The translations under genes were made by a program, and so were the position numbers. A stretch of DNA of 64,000 nt from Macrostomum hystrix (taxonomy: Eukaryota; Platyhelminthes; Macrostomidae): positions 1 through 64,000 of the forward strand of contig CATNEN010000027.1 in assembly GCA_950097015.1 (NCBI GenBank), in the 5' to 3' direction. Of the stretch, positions 49,101 through 57,860 are shown piece by piece. The notes below the pieces were generated by a model. The model did not search any database, was not told the DNA's origin, and was given only the letters and a program-made list of their open reading frames with translations. Position 1 is the stretch's first letter. The number at the start of each line of letters is the position of its first letter.

Positions 49101-52100
49101 AGCGGTCGGCTGCGCATCTGCATTGCCTGATTGGGGCGGGTTTTGTCCATAATTATTATTACTCTGAATCCCAAACTCAAGTGGATCGGACATCCCAAAA
49201 GATGCCACGCCCATAGTGAAATGTGCCTAATCCCAACGCCTGCAGGAGCTGCTGCGCGAGCTGGACCAGGAGCGGGAGCGCCGCTGGAAGAGCGAGGCGG
49301 CCTGTCGCCGCCTGGCCGAGCACGCCCAGCTGCTGCAGGCGCAGAGTCGCGAAGATGCCGCGGTTCGTTCAGCCGCAGTCGACGCAGCCGAGAAGTTGAA
49401 ATCGACGGCGGCTGACGAACGCGAAATGCGCGAAGCCGCCGAGGCGCGCGCCGTCAAGGCCGAGTCGGCTGGCGCCGCGTCGGAGGCGGCCCGAGTCGAA
49501 GCCGAGCGGCGCGCCGAGGAACTTCGCGCCGAGCTGGACCGACTGCGACGCTCCACCGGTGGCGAAGAGCGACGCCGAGCCCAGGCGGCGGCCGGCGCTG
49601 AGGCCCGCGCCGCTCGCGCCGAAGCCGAAGCGGCAACTCTGCGCAGTCAGGCGGAGCGTCAGGCGGAGTCCCTGCGTCAGGCCGAGCACCTCCTGGCCGA
49701 ACGGGAGCGCGAATTTCAGCGCCAGCTGGCCGGTTGCTACCGCCTGGGCAGTCCGGAGCTCGAATCTCTGGTTGCCAAGGAGACGGAACGGGAGCGCCGA
49801 TGCGCCGCACAGGCAATTCGACGCCTCGATGAGCGTCTGGCCGAGGCTGGCGAGCGGTACCGCGCCTTGGAGGACGAGTTCCGGCTGGCGCTGCGGCTGC
49901 AGGCGCAGTCGGAGGACCGGCTGCAGCGTCAGGCGACGGAGGCCACCGATGAGGCGGCCGGACTGCGCGAGCTGTACCAGGCTGCCAAGAGCCGCGATGC
50001 CGACAGGGAGAGACTTGTGGCCGAGCTGTCACAGGTTGGTTTTCGCCTGACTAGTCTCACTTCTCTCCTGATCCCACATCCCATCTGATCCCACATCCCA
50101 TCTGATCCCACATCCCATCTTATCCCACATCTCATCTGATCCCACATCCCATCTGATCCCACATCCCATCTGATCCCACATCCCATCTGATCCCACATCC
50201 CATCTGATCCCACATCTCATCTGATCCCACATCTCATCTGATCCGACATCCCATATTATCCCACACCCCATCTTATCCCACATCTCATCTTATCCCACAT
50301 CCCATCTTATCCCATATCCCATATTATCCCACACCCCATCTTATCCCACATCTTATCTTATCCCACATCCCATCTGATCCCACATCCCATCTTATCCCAT
50401 ATCCCATATTATCCCACACCCCATCTTATCCCACATCTCATCTTATCCCACATCCCATCGGATCCTACATCCCATCTTATCCCATATCCCATATTATCCC
50501 ACACCCCATCTTATCCCACATCTCATCTTATCCCACATCCCATCTGATCCCACATCCCATCTTATCCCATATCCCATATTATCCCACACCCCATCTTATC
50601 CCACATCTCATCTTATCCCACATCCCATCTGATCCTACATCCCATCTTATCCCATATCCCATATTATCCCACACCCCATCTTATCCCACATCTCATCTTA
50701 TCCCACATCCCATCTGATCCCACATCCCATCTTATCCCATATCCCATATTATCCCACACCCCATCTTATCCCACATCTCATCTTATCCCACATCCCATCT
50801 GATCCTACATCCCATCTGATCCCACATCCCATCTTATCCCACATCCCATCTTATCCCACATCCCATCTTATCCCACATCTCATCTGATCCCACATCCCAT
50901 CTGATCCCACATCCCATCTGATCCCACATCCTATCTTATCCCAAAACCCATCGTATCCCACATCCCATCTTATCCCACATCCCATCTGATCCCACATCCC
51001 ATCTTATCCCACTTCTTATCTGATCCCACATCCTATCTGATCCCACATCCCATCTTATCCCACATCCCATCTGATCCCACATCTCATCTTATCCCACATC
51101 CCATCTGATCCCACATCCCATCTTATCCCATATCCCATATTATCCCACACCCCATCTTATCCCACATCTCATCTTATCCCACATCCCATCTGATCCCACA
51201 TCCCATCTTATCCCACTTCTTATCTGATCCCACATCCTATCTGATCCCACATCCCATCTTATCCCACATCCCATCTGATCCCACATCTCATCTTATCCCA
51301 CATCCCATCTGATCCCACATCCCATCTTATCCCATATCCCATATTATCCCACACCCCATCTTATCCCACATCTCATCTTATCCCACATCCCATCTGATCC
51401 TACATCCCATCTGATCCCACATCCCATCTTATCCCACATCCCATCTGATCCCACATCCCATCTTATCCCACATCTCATCTGATCCCACATCCCATCTGAT
51501 CCCACATCCCATCTGATCCCACATCCCATCTTATCCCACTTCTTATCTGATCCCACATCCTATCTGATCCCACATCCCATCTTATCCCACATCCCATCTG
51601 ATCCCACATCCCATCTTATCCCACATCCCATCTTATCCCACATCCTATCTTATCCCAAATGCCATCTTATCCCACATCCCATCTTATCCCACATCCCATC
51701 TTATCCCACATCCCATCTGATCCCACATCCCATCTTATCCCACATCCCATCTTATCCCACATCCCATCTATCCCACACCCCATCTTATCCCACATCTCAT
51801 CTTATCCCACATCCCATCTTTTCCCACATCTCATCTGATCCCACATCCCATCTGATCCCACATCCCATCTTATCCCACATCCCATCTTATCCCATCTTAC
51901 CCCTCAACCTAATCAATCTTACACTACATTCGAGCTGGGGTCACAATGTGGATCTCTCTGCAAACCAATCCTTTGTTTTTGTCCGTCTGTCTCTATCGGA
52001 CTTTTGTCTGGTTGTTTATTAGCAATCACAACATTTCTGCTTGTTCTTTTGCCAACGGCTGCTAATTACAGCAATTAAACCCGCCAGGAGTCATTTATTA

Positions 52101-54897
52101 GTCTAGTCTTGGCAACAGCGGGTTACAGTAGTTTTTTCTAGCAGAAACATGCCTCTGTTAAACCGTTTAGTCTCCTATGCGACTTCACTGCCTTATAGTT
52201 GTCTGTCTTTAGTTGCTTTTTTGTCAAATGTCCGTTTGACTAACAGGGCTCTGTATTCACATTTTTGTAGCAGAAATGCTTATCTGCTCTCCATTTCAAA
52301 TCGAATTTCAGCTGGCCAAGGAGCAGAAAGCTAAGCTGGAGAATGTTGCTAAACTGCGGCTTGAGGAGGGCAGAGCTCAGAAGGTGAGACGCAGCTACCT
52401 TTAAAAATAAGAACTCTTATTTTTAAGATATGAGTTCAAGAGTCCAACTCCTGCTCTCAATTCTTCCCAAAACATTAAAAAAATCTTCCTAAATTTCCCC
52501 CCAGAAAGCTGGAAAAAATCTCCCCACTTTTCCCCTATTCTCCCCAAAAACTGATAAAATCTCTCCCCACTCCGAATTCTCCCAAACCAACCAGTAGAAT
52601 CTCTCCCCACTCCAAATTCTCCCAAACCAACCAGTAGAATCTCTCCCCACTCCAAATTCTCCCAAACCAACCAGTAGAATCTCTCCCCACTCCAAATTCT
52701 CCCAAACCAACCAGTAGAATCTCTCCCCACTCCAAATTCTCCCAAACCAACCAGTAGAATCTCTCCCCACTCCAAATTCTCCCAAACCAACCAGTAGAAT
52801 CTCTCCCCACTCCAAATTCTCCCAAACCAACCAGTAGAATCTCTCCCCACTCCAAATTCTCCCAAACCAACCAGTAGAATCTCTCCCCACTCCAAATTCT
52901 CCCAAACCAACCAGTAGAATCTCTCCCCACTCCAAATTCTCCCCCAACCAGTAGAATCTCTCCCCACTCCAAATTCTCCCAAACCAACCAGTAGAATCTC
53001 TCCCCACTCCAAATTCTCCCAAACCAACCAGTAGAATCTCTCCCTACTCTAAATTCTCCCAAACCAACCAGTAGAATCTCTCCCAACTCCAAATTCTCCC
53101 AAACCAACCAGTAGAACCTCTCCCCACTCCAAATTCTCCCCCAACCAGTAGAATCTCTCCCCACTCCAAATTCTCCCCCAACCAGTAGAACCTCTCTCCA
53201 CTCCAAATTCTCCCCCAACCAGTAGAATCTCTCCCCACTCCAAATTCTCCCCCAACCAGTAGAATCTCTCCCCACTCCAAATTCTCCCAAACCAACCAGT
53301 AGAATCTCTCCCTACTCCAAATTCTCCCCCAACCAGTAGAATCTCTCCCCACTCCAAATTCTCCCAAACCAACCAGTAGAATCTCTCCCCACTCCAAATT
53401 CTCCCAAACCAACCAGTAGAATCTCTCCCTACTCTAAATTCTCCCAAACCAACCAGTAGAATCTCTCCCCACTCTAATTTCTCCCTTAACTACAGAATCT
53501 GCCTTTACTCCAAATACTCCCCAACTGAAGAATCCCACTCTGCTCTCTATTATCCCAAATCCTATTGAGCCTCTTTGCCAGGCACATGCTCAGACCTGTT
53601 AAAATCCCCCACCAGGCTCGCGAGCAGAAGCAGGAGGAGCAGCTGGAGGAAGCGCGCCGTCGTCTGGCCGACATGGACTCGTTGCGCAAGGAGAACAAGC
53701 GACTGACCGCCCAGCTGGCAGCCCAGGATTCGCTCATTGAAGGCCTTCGAGCCGAGAAGCGGCTGTGGGCTGACGAGCTGGCCCAGCAGGGCAGCGCGCT
53801 GGCGCAGGACCGCGGCCGCCTGGAGAGCCGGGTCGAGCTGCTGCAGTCCGAGGTGGCCTCGCTGAAGCGCCAGCTAGAGCACGAGACAGACTCGCTGAAG
53901 ATCAAGACGAAGGTGGCCGAGGACCTGCTTGACACTGTGCGCAAGATGAAGGACAGCCTGGCGGAGAAGGATGCGGCAGTGCGGCGAGTTCAGGAGGAGT
54001 CCATCGAGCGGGTGCGCGTGCTGGAGGAGCAGCTGCAACTGGAGACAGAAAGCCGGAGGGATGCTGAGGTACGCACCTGGGATGTCAGGACTGGGATTTT
54101 TCTTGTTGGGGAGAATTAGGAGCGGAGAACTGATTTTACTGTTTTGGTTAAAAATTGGGATTTGGGAAGATTTTCTTCTGGTTAGAGGAGAATCATGATT
54201 AGCTTCATATTCTTCTGGTTTGGGGAGGTGAGAATTGGGAATGGGGAAATATTCTTATGTTTAAGGGAGAATGGGGAGTAGGGAGATATTTTTCTATTTA
54301 TGGGAGAATCGCGATTGGGAAGAGATTCTGCTGGTTGGGGAAGCATTTAGAGCAGGTAAGAGTTATTTCTCCCGCACGGGCCCGCAGGAGCAGGCCAAGG
54401 CGCTGTCGGAACGCAAGGAGGAGCTGAAGCAGGAGGTGGAGGAGCTGACTGAGCGATGCCAGCGGGCGGAGCGCAGTGCTGCACAGCTGACTGCTCGATG
54501 GCGCGACAAGTCGGAGCAGATCGACCGGATGGAGTCGCAGGTTGAGCAGCTCAGGGCCGAATTTGAGCGTCGTGAAGCGGAACTTCGGGCCGAGCGCGAC
54601 AAAGCTGCGGCGGCCGCGGCGGCTGCTACGGAGCAATTGCGCAACGCCGACGATGCATTCCGAGCCCAGCTGGACGCTCAGCAGACGGGGCACAGGCGCC
54701 AGACGGAACAGCTGGAGAGGCAGCTGGCCAAGGCTCGATCGGATGCGGAGACCCGAGTAGCAGATGTTGAAGAAGAGATGCGTCAATTGCTGCGCGATAC
54801 GGAGGGCCAGAAGCAGAGATTGGAGGCCAAAGTTAGGCAGCTGACTGCGGCCTTCAACCAAGTGGCGCAAGATTTGGCGGAGTCAGCTTTGCGATGA
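40035..54897 (+). CDS. LRRCC1: LRRCC1 ortholog: leucine-rich repeat and coiled-coil centrosomal protein (5' exon missing)
   Basis: Visible exons: 40035-40493, 42357-42864, 43521-43599, 47502-47655, 49246-50034, 52312-52383, 53616-54068, 54388-54897 (TGA). Splice phases agree throughout; together 1,007 codons, close to vertebrate LRRCC1. The first exon has no Met, so a short 5' exon is missing. Exon 1 carries SDS22-type LRRs (NLHHLDLSSNRIGRISGL, LRTLNLAGNRLVRVEGL, LVRLNLSYNAIRDV); exon 2 the LRR cap (CRLRDYRRQVL, LPQLDSLDQLD). The rest is coiled coil; the C-terminal blocks KVAEDLLDTVRKMKDSLAEK, WRDKSEQIDRMESQVEQL, RNADDAFRAQLDA and KVRQLTAAFNQVAQDL match conserved LRRCC1 segments. The family acts at centrioles and spindle poles. 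Unusually, introns are filled with minisatellites and one hosts an antisense GPCR gene. Confidence 0.93.
40570..41578. repeat. CT-rich minisatellite in LRRCC1 intron 1
   Basis: About 1 kb of nearly pure pyrimidine built of ctctcctccactcccttctc-like units, with longer blocks that recur (higher-order). A further CT-rich stretch lies at 42055-42300. Confidence 0.9.
41579..42356. other. Remainder of LRRCC1 intron 1
   Basis: Unique sequence at 41579-42050, then a pyrimidine-rich tract leading to the acceptor at 42356. No gene seen. Confidence 0.5.
42925..43318. repeat. 24-bp array in LRRCC1 intron 2, about 16 copies
   Basis: Unit tctgtcaccctactttcactc + cat/cgt (24 bases), imperfect. Confidence 0.9.
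43859..45538 (-). CDS. Class A (rhodopsin-like) GPCR, neuropeptide/FMRFamide-receptor type, nested antisense in LRRCC1
   Basis: Single-exon frame of 559 residues from ATG 45538; an internal Met near 45484 is an alternative start. Seven hydrophobic segments: TM1 with GMTGNALS (the GN motif), TM2 LYLAAQGCLDTVVLLL, TM3 ending CFTVERCLSARFP, TM4 LLAILLFSLVYNVP, TM5 YVLPLTLIAVSNIVLIY, TM6 VGVVAVFVVCQTFPLI, TM7 VVVNSSVNFILYCFF. The DRY motif is replaced by ERC and NPxxY by the S-x-x-NFILYCF variant common in FMRFamide-like receptors. The third intracellular loop has poly-Gln and basic residues. The tail carries seven 14-residue repeats (NGCPSPLHGSHSPI type), then poly-Gln. It lies inside the LRRCC1 intron 43600-47501 on the opposite strand. 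Ligand unknown; a peptide receptor is an inference from overall similarity. Confidence 0.88.
   Translation of the reverse strand: MLNEITMNHYITIAISLDMDWNNTAQQPQQQQLVSLQLHLWGYVGTGLSLLGMTGNALSIRVLCSRRMYSSTALYLAAQGCLDTVVLLLFDVCMGLPMVSGKFASLTRPNSTLIKILYPLSLFIHMCGMYVTACFTVERCLSARFPLRSATAAGTGNRRRAWRRLLAILLFSLVYNVPRGFEKMHFFISDKVQNNASNGTDSMSYPAWTLMDNCWYRGIYSGLMYTLFMYVLPLTLIAVSNIVLIYTIRRSTRRATQEQQQQQKRRPLTPGGPCRHSSQQLKRLERDRSISRMLVGVVAVFVVCQTFPLIDNVAAVALGAPPKPTVYWQQAFYIVAQFMVVVNSSVNFILYCFFGQRFRRELRLTLCCGRSGGGGGAGGRPEVGGARGSNIALCNLDRSRSPLLGSHSPINGCPSPLHGSHSPINGCPSPMHGSHSPINGCPSPLHGSHSPINGCPSPMHGSHSPNNGCPSPLHGSHSPNNGCPSPLHGSHSPNNGCPSPLHGSRRFTHSPESTRLKAPAVILNGRGHCCCHNYQQQQQQQQWLLDHQHADSDSPPVSI
44024..44330. 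repeat. 42-bp coding tandem repeat in the GPCR tail, seven copies
   Basis: Unit of 42 bases (tcggacagccatta(t/a)ttgga + ctgtggctgcc...), a multiple of three, so the frame is kept. It encodes Ser/Pro/His-rich 14-mers on the minus strand. Confidence 0.95.
45539..46834. other. LRRCC1 intron / GPCR upstream region
   Basis: GPCR 5' flank, a (TG)n microsatellite at 46063-46118, and the SINE tail at 46485-46570. Nothing else recognised. Confidence 0.5.
46485..46570 (-). mobile_element. Truncated tail of SINE family B
   Basis: On the minus strand this shares agcattagct and the ccagtccatggactgaacag block with 27840-27930. No tRNA-like head is visible. It lies in the third visible intron of the LRRCC1 gene. 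Confidence 0.55.
46835..47465. repeat. 34-bp array just upstream of LRRCC1 exon 47502
   Basis: About 18 copies of ctccatgagactgtcactga + ctgtctccctacat (34 bases). Ends about 35 bases before the splice acceptor. Confidence 0.95.
47803..48246. repeat. 21-bp array in LRRCC1 intron 4, about 21 copies
   Basis: Unit ttagctct(a/g)gtctctatccc + c (21 bases). Because 21 is a multiple of three, one frame reads a perfect 7-residue repeat; it starts inside the intron and has no other coding evidence. Confidence 0.95.
48247..49245. other. Rest of LRRCC1 intron 4, nothing recognised
   Basis: Unique AT-rich sequence ending at the acceptor ctgcag|GAG at 49245. Confidence 0.5.
50073..51898. repeat. 17-bp satellite in LRRCC1 intron 5, about 107 copies
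   Basis: Unit atcccacatcccatct(g/t), 17 bases, with ordered variants (atcccatatcccatatt, atcccacaccccatctt) that recur every few units, a higher-order pattern. The same unit, inverted, is at 55690-56175. Confidence 0.97.
51899..52311. other. Rest of LRRCC1 intron 5
   Basis: Unique sequence leading to the acceptor aatttcag at 52311. Nothing recognised. Confidence 0.5.
52562..53485. repeat. 40-bp array in LRRCC1 intron 6, about 24 copies
   Basis: Unit cccaaaccaaccagtagaat + ctctccccactccaaattct (40 bases) with a shorter variant (cccccaaccag). Three units are a multiple of three, so a periodic 40-residue reading is open on the minus strand; not a gene. Confidence 0.96.
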
Positions 54898-54988
54898 TTA
54901 TTTTTGGCTGATAGTGTTTGCATGAAAATGTGATTTTAAACTAAAGATATGCACTTTAGGCACTGGTGCTTTGATGTGGTTAATGTGC

Positions 54989-55260
54989 GCTAGCCAATCA
55001 GCATTTAAATATTGAACGTAGAGAAATGGTGGCCGGCAGTGTACGTTATCGATCAGATCAGGGACAGAGACGCTAGCCAATCAGCGTTCAAATATTGAAG
55101 GGTAGAGAAACGGTGGCCGGCGGTGTACATTATCAATCAGATCAGGGACAGAGACGCTAGCCAATCAGTATTCAAATATTGAAGGTAGAGAAATGGTGGC
55201 CGGCAGTGTACATTATCGATCAGATCAGGGACAGAGACGCTAGCCAATCAGCGTTCTAGG
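54989..55260. repeat. 83-84-bp tandem repeat downstream of LRRCC1, three full copies
   Basis: Units start at 54989, 55072, 55156 and 55239 (partial) with gctagccaatcag. Each holds a CCAAT motif, ggtggccggc, and gatcagatcagggacagaga. Confidence 0.9.
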
Positions 55261-55630
55261 ATTGAGGATTGTGTTTTAAGTAATGTTTTAACATGGCTTT
55301 AGAAGCACATTTTTTGTCATTTGGCTGTGCTTCTAGCAGCATTCTCAACTCAAAATTGGGCTAGTGCTGTTTAGTTGGTCAGGCGCACATTGTATTCATA
55401 AAAAAGCTGTGCTTTGTAAATCCTGTAAATCCAATATGAATAGCATTATAATTGCTAGCCAATTGTCTAGATGTTTATTAAACTCATGCTAGGCTTTACT
55501 AAAAGGTAAATTTTTTATTCGCATGCTCAGAGTTTTTAAAGTGGCCACAAAGCCGTGAATCATTCGAACAGCCGGTCTGTTCTCATTAATTCAGCATTGT
55601 GCTTTGATTGTTTTACATATTAATACAAGT

Positions 55631-55636
55631 AATAAA
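55631..55636 (+). promoter_or_regulatory. Candidate LRRCC1 polyadenylation signal
   Basis: AATAAA about 730 bases after the TGA stop, just before the 17-bp array. Weakly supported. Confidence 0.35.
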
Positions 55637-55689
55637 AACTGCACGATAAAAACATATTGAATTTGTGAATTCTGCTTCTCGGTGGGGGT

Positions 55690-56175
55690 AGCCCGATGGG
55701 ATCCGATGGAATGTGGGATCGGGTGGGAGGTGGGATCAGATGGGATGTGGGATCGGGTGGGATCATGTGGGATGTGGGGATCGGGTGGGATGTAGGATCG
55801 GGTGGGATGTGGGATCGGGTGGGATGTGGGGATCGGGTGGGATGTGGGATCAGGTGGGATGTGGGATTGGGTGGGATGTGGGATCAGGTGGGATGTGGGA
55901 TCGGGTGGGATGTGGGATCAGGTGGGATGTGGGATCAGTTAGGATGTGGGATCAGGTGGGGTGAGGGATCAGGTGGGATATGGGATCACGTGGTATGTCG
56001 GATCAGGTGGGATATGGGATCAGGTGGGATGTGGGATCAGGTGGGATGTGGGATCAGGTGGGATGTGGGATCAGGTGGGATGTGGGATCAGGTGGGATGT
56101 GGGATCGGGTGGGATATGGGATCGGGTGGGATGTGGGATCAGGTGGGATGTGTGATCGTGTGGGATGTGAGATGT
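55690..56175. repeat. 17-bp satellite, inverted relative to the LRRCC1 intron array, about 28 copies
   Basis: Unit gtgggatgtgggatcag (17 bases); its complement differs from the 50-52 kb unit at one base (cacctg for catctg). Confidence 0.95.
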
Positions 56176-56700
56176 GGGACCAGATAATTTGTCGAATTGG
56201 ATGAACGCTAGGATGAAATGTGGGATCAGATGGGAATAATTATTAGCATTGAGGATCAGAGAATTGTTGAGATCGGGTTAAAAGACCGCATCTTCGGCCA
56301 CTTGAATATCGGTCAGATGAATTGAAGTGCCACCAAGACGGGCAGTGTTGTCTTCAACTTGACTGCTCTCAGACTCAGCTGATAATGATTTGCAGTATTG
56401 TTTTTTGAGTCGACCTTGTTTTATTAACTCGATCGGTTCTGGCCTCCCTGGTGAATGGCTACTATTTTATCATAGATGGCGTTATTTTAAAAATAACAGC
56501 AAAATATTTGGCCAGTAAGTTATTGGGATTTTAAAGGTAACTAAATACGCTGTTTGCAATCGCCTGCGCTGTACAGGTTTGAGTACAGGTAACAGAGATT
56601 TGATTAAAGAGTCTTTCAACGCAACTCCTGGTACAGAAGTGTGGAAATTGCGAATGCGCATTCAGTGCCCAGCTGAGGATTGCTCTAGATCTGCGTTGCT
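56176..56700. other. Spacer, nothing recognised
   Basis: Unique sequence between the 17-bp array and the minus-strand frame at 56701. No motif I can name. Confidence 0.4.
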
Positions 56701-57402
56701 TCAAAAGAACTGGAACGACCTCGACTGCTGCGACGGCGGCTGCTGCGGCGCCTGTTGCGAGAAGCACAGCGGGTCCTGGCACCACTGGCTGCCGACTCCG
56801 GCGCCGCCGCTGCCATCGAAAGCCGACATCGAGCTGTCTCTAGCATTCTGCGAGGAGAAGAAGCCGTCCAAGTCGAAGTCGATCGGGTCTGACTCCAGTC
56901 CGGCGACGCTTTCGCTGAAGCCGCCGCCGAAGCCGCCGCTGAAGCTGCCGCTCGGATTCGGAACGCAGCAGCCGAAGTCGCTGCCCGACATGAACATTCT
57001 GCTGTCATTGCCGGCCCCAGCTTCGCTTAGCAGAAAGTTGTTCGGCATCGAATAAGTCGCGCCCTCGTCCGCCGGAGTCTCCATCTCTTCGCCGAGGTCC
57101 CAGCTGACGCCGCCGCTAACGCCTTCTGTTGGACTTGGAAAGGCCCAGGGTCGTGCTTGATCGTAGCCGCAGCAGTTAGCCATGGGGTCAGTCCAGCTGT
57201 TGTTGGTGCCGCCTACTCCAACGCTGTCCATATCGCAGCAGTCGCTGACGCAGCTATTCCTGTCGTTGCCACGAGCCGAGCCCCACGCCAATCCACTGCC
57301 TCGGCCAACGGAATTCATGGCAGGCCAGTTGCCCGCAAGATCGGACCACGCAGCCTCCATGCCGGTGATGCTTGAGCGAGAAGCCATCCAAGCGTCATCC
57401 AT
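56701..57402 (-). CDS. Hypothetical Gly/Ser-rich protein with acidic patches
   Basis: I do not recognise this gene. A 233-codon frame runs on the minus strand from ATG 57402 to TGA, with an in-frame stop upstream. The region is GC-rich with many C/G third positions in this frame (runs such as GGCGGCTTCGGCGGC), which looks coding. The product is rich in Gly, Ser, Asp and Met with short acidic-hydrophobic stretches (DPIDFDLDGFF, SWDLGEEMET) and Gln-rich near its end, like disordered activation-type regions of nuclear proteins (inference). No signal peptide or membrane segment. It may be one exon of a larger gene; a competing plus-strand frame at 56579-57055 is less coding-like. Confidence 0.4.
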   Translation of the reverse strand: MDDAWMASRSSITGMEAAWSDLAGNWPAMNSVGRGSGLAWGSARGNDRNSCVSDCCDMDSVGVGGTNNSWTDPMANCCGYDQARPWAFPSPTEGVSGGVSWDLGEEMETPADEGATYSMPNNFLLSEAGAGNDSRMFMSGSDFGCCVPNPSGSFSGGFGGGFSESVAGLESDPIDFDLDGFFSSQNARDSSMSAFDGSGGAGVGSQWCQDPLCFSQQAPQQPPSQQSRSFQFF

Positions 57403-57860
57403 TCCGCGGAATATAGGCGCTAATTAATCAGCTTCCTTAGACTAACCTAATTCTCTACTGCTTTAGGGCTGCGGCAATCATGGCTCTCTCTATCTCTGTC
57501 GATAGCGATTCGATTCCTAGTCTATGGCTCCGAGGGGCCAGCTGAAAAGTACGCGCGGAACAGGAGATAAGCCAAAGGGCCACATTCAAAAGAAATTTGG
57601 TAGCCGATTTAGTCTATGGCCTGGATTGTTGTAATTGGGCTATTTTTAACCCTTATTTCACATTCTAATGTGATTAACGAGACTAGCAAGCCCTGAGAAG
57701 GCTTGCCATAAATAGCCCCCCCCCCGAAAACTGGGGAACAAGAATTTCCTAACAAAGCAACACGAGACTGTAGATTCCAACTGAAGGGGATAATCTGACG
57801 AAGGAAAATTTTCCTGCGTAGGAGAAAATTTCGATTGGAATAACAGTGGGTGGCGTTATC
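57403..57860. other. Spacer before the large array, nothing recognised
   Basis: Unique sequence including a C9-10 run near 57717-57726. Confidence 0.4.

Noticed and set aside
52401-53447. Several long minus-strand frames with Trp/Gly/Glu-rich repeats
   Set aside because: They follow the 40-bp intronic array between two LRRCC1 exons; three units equal 120 bases, keeping the frames open.
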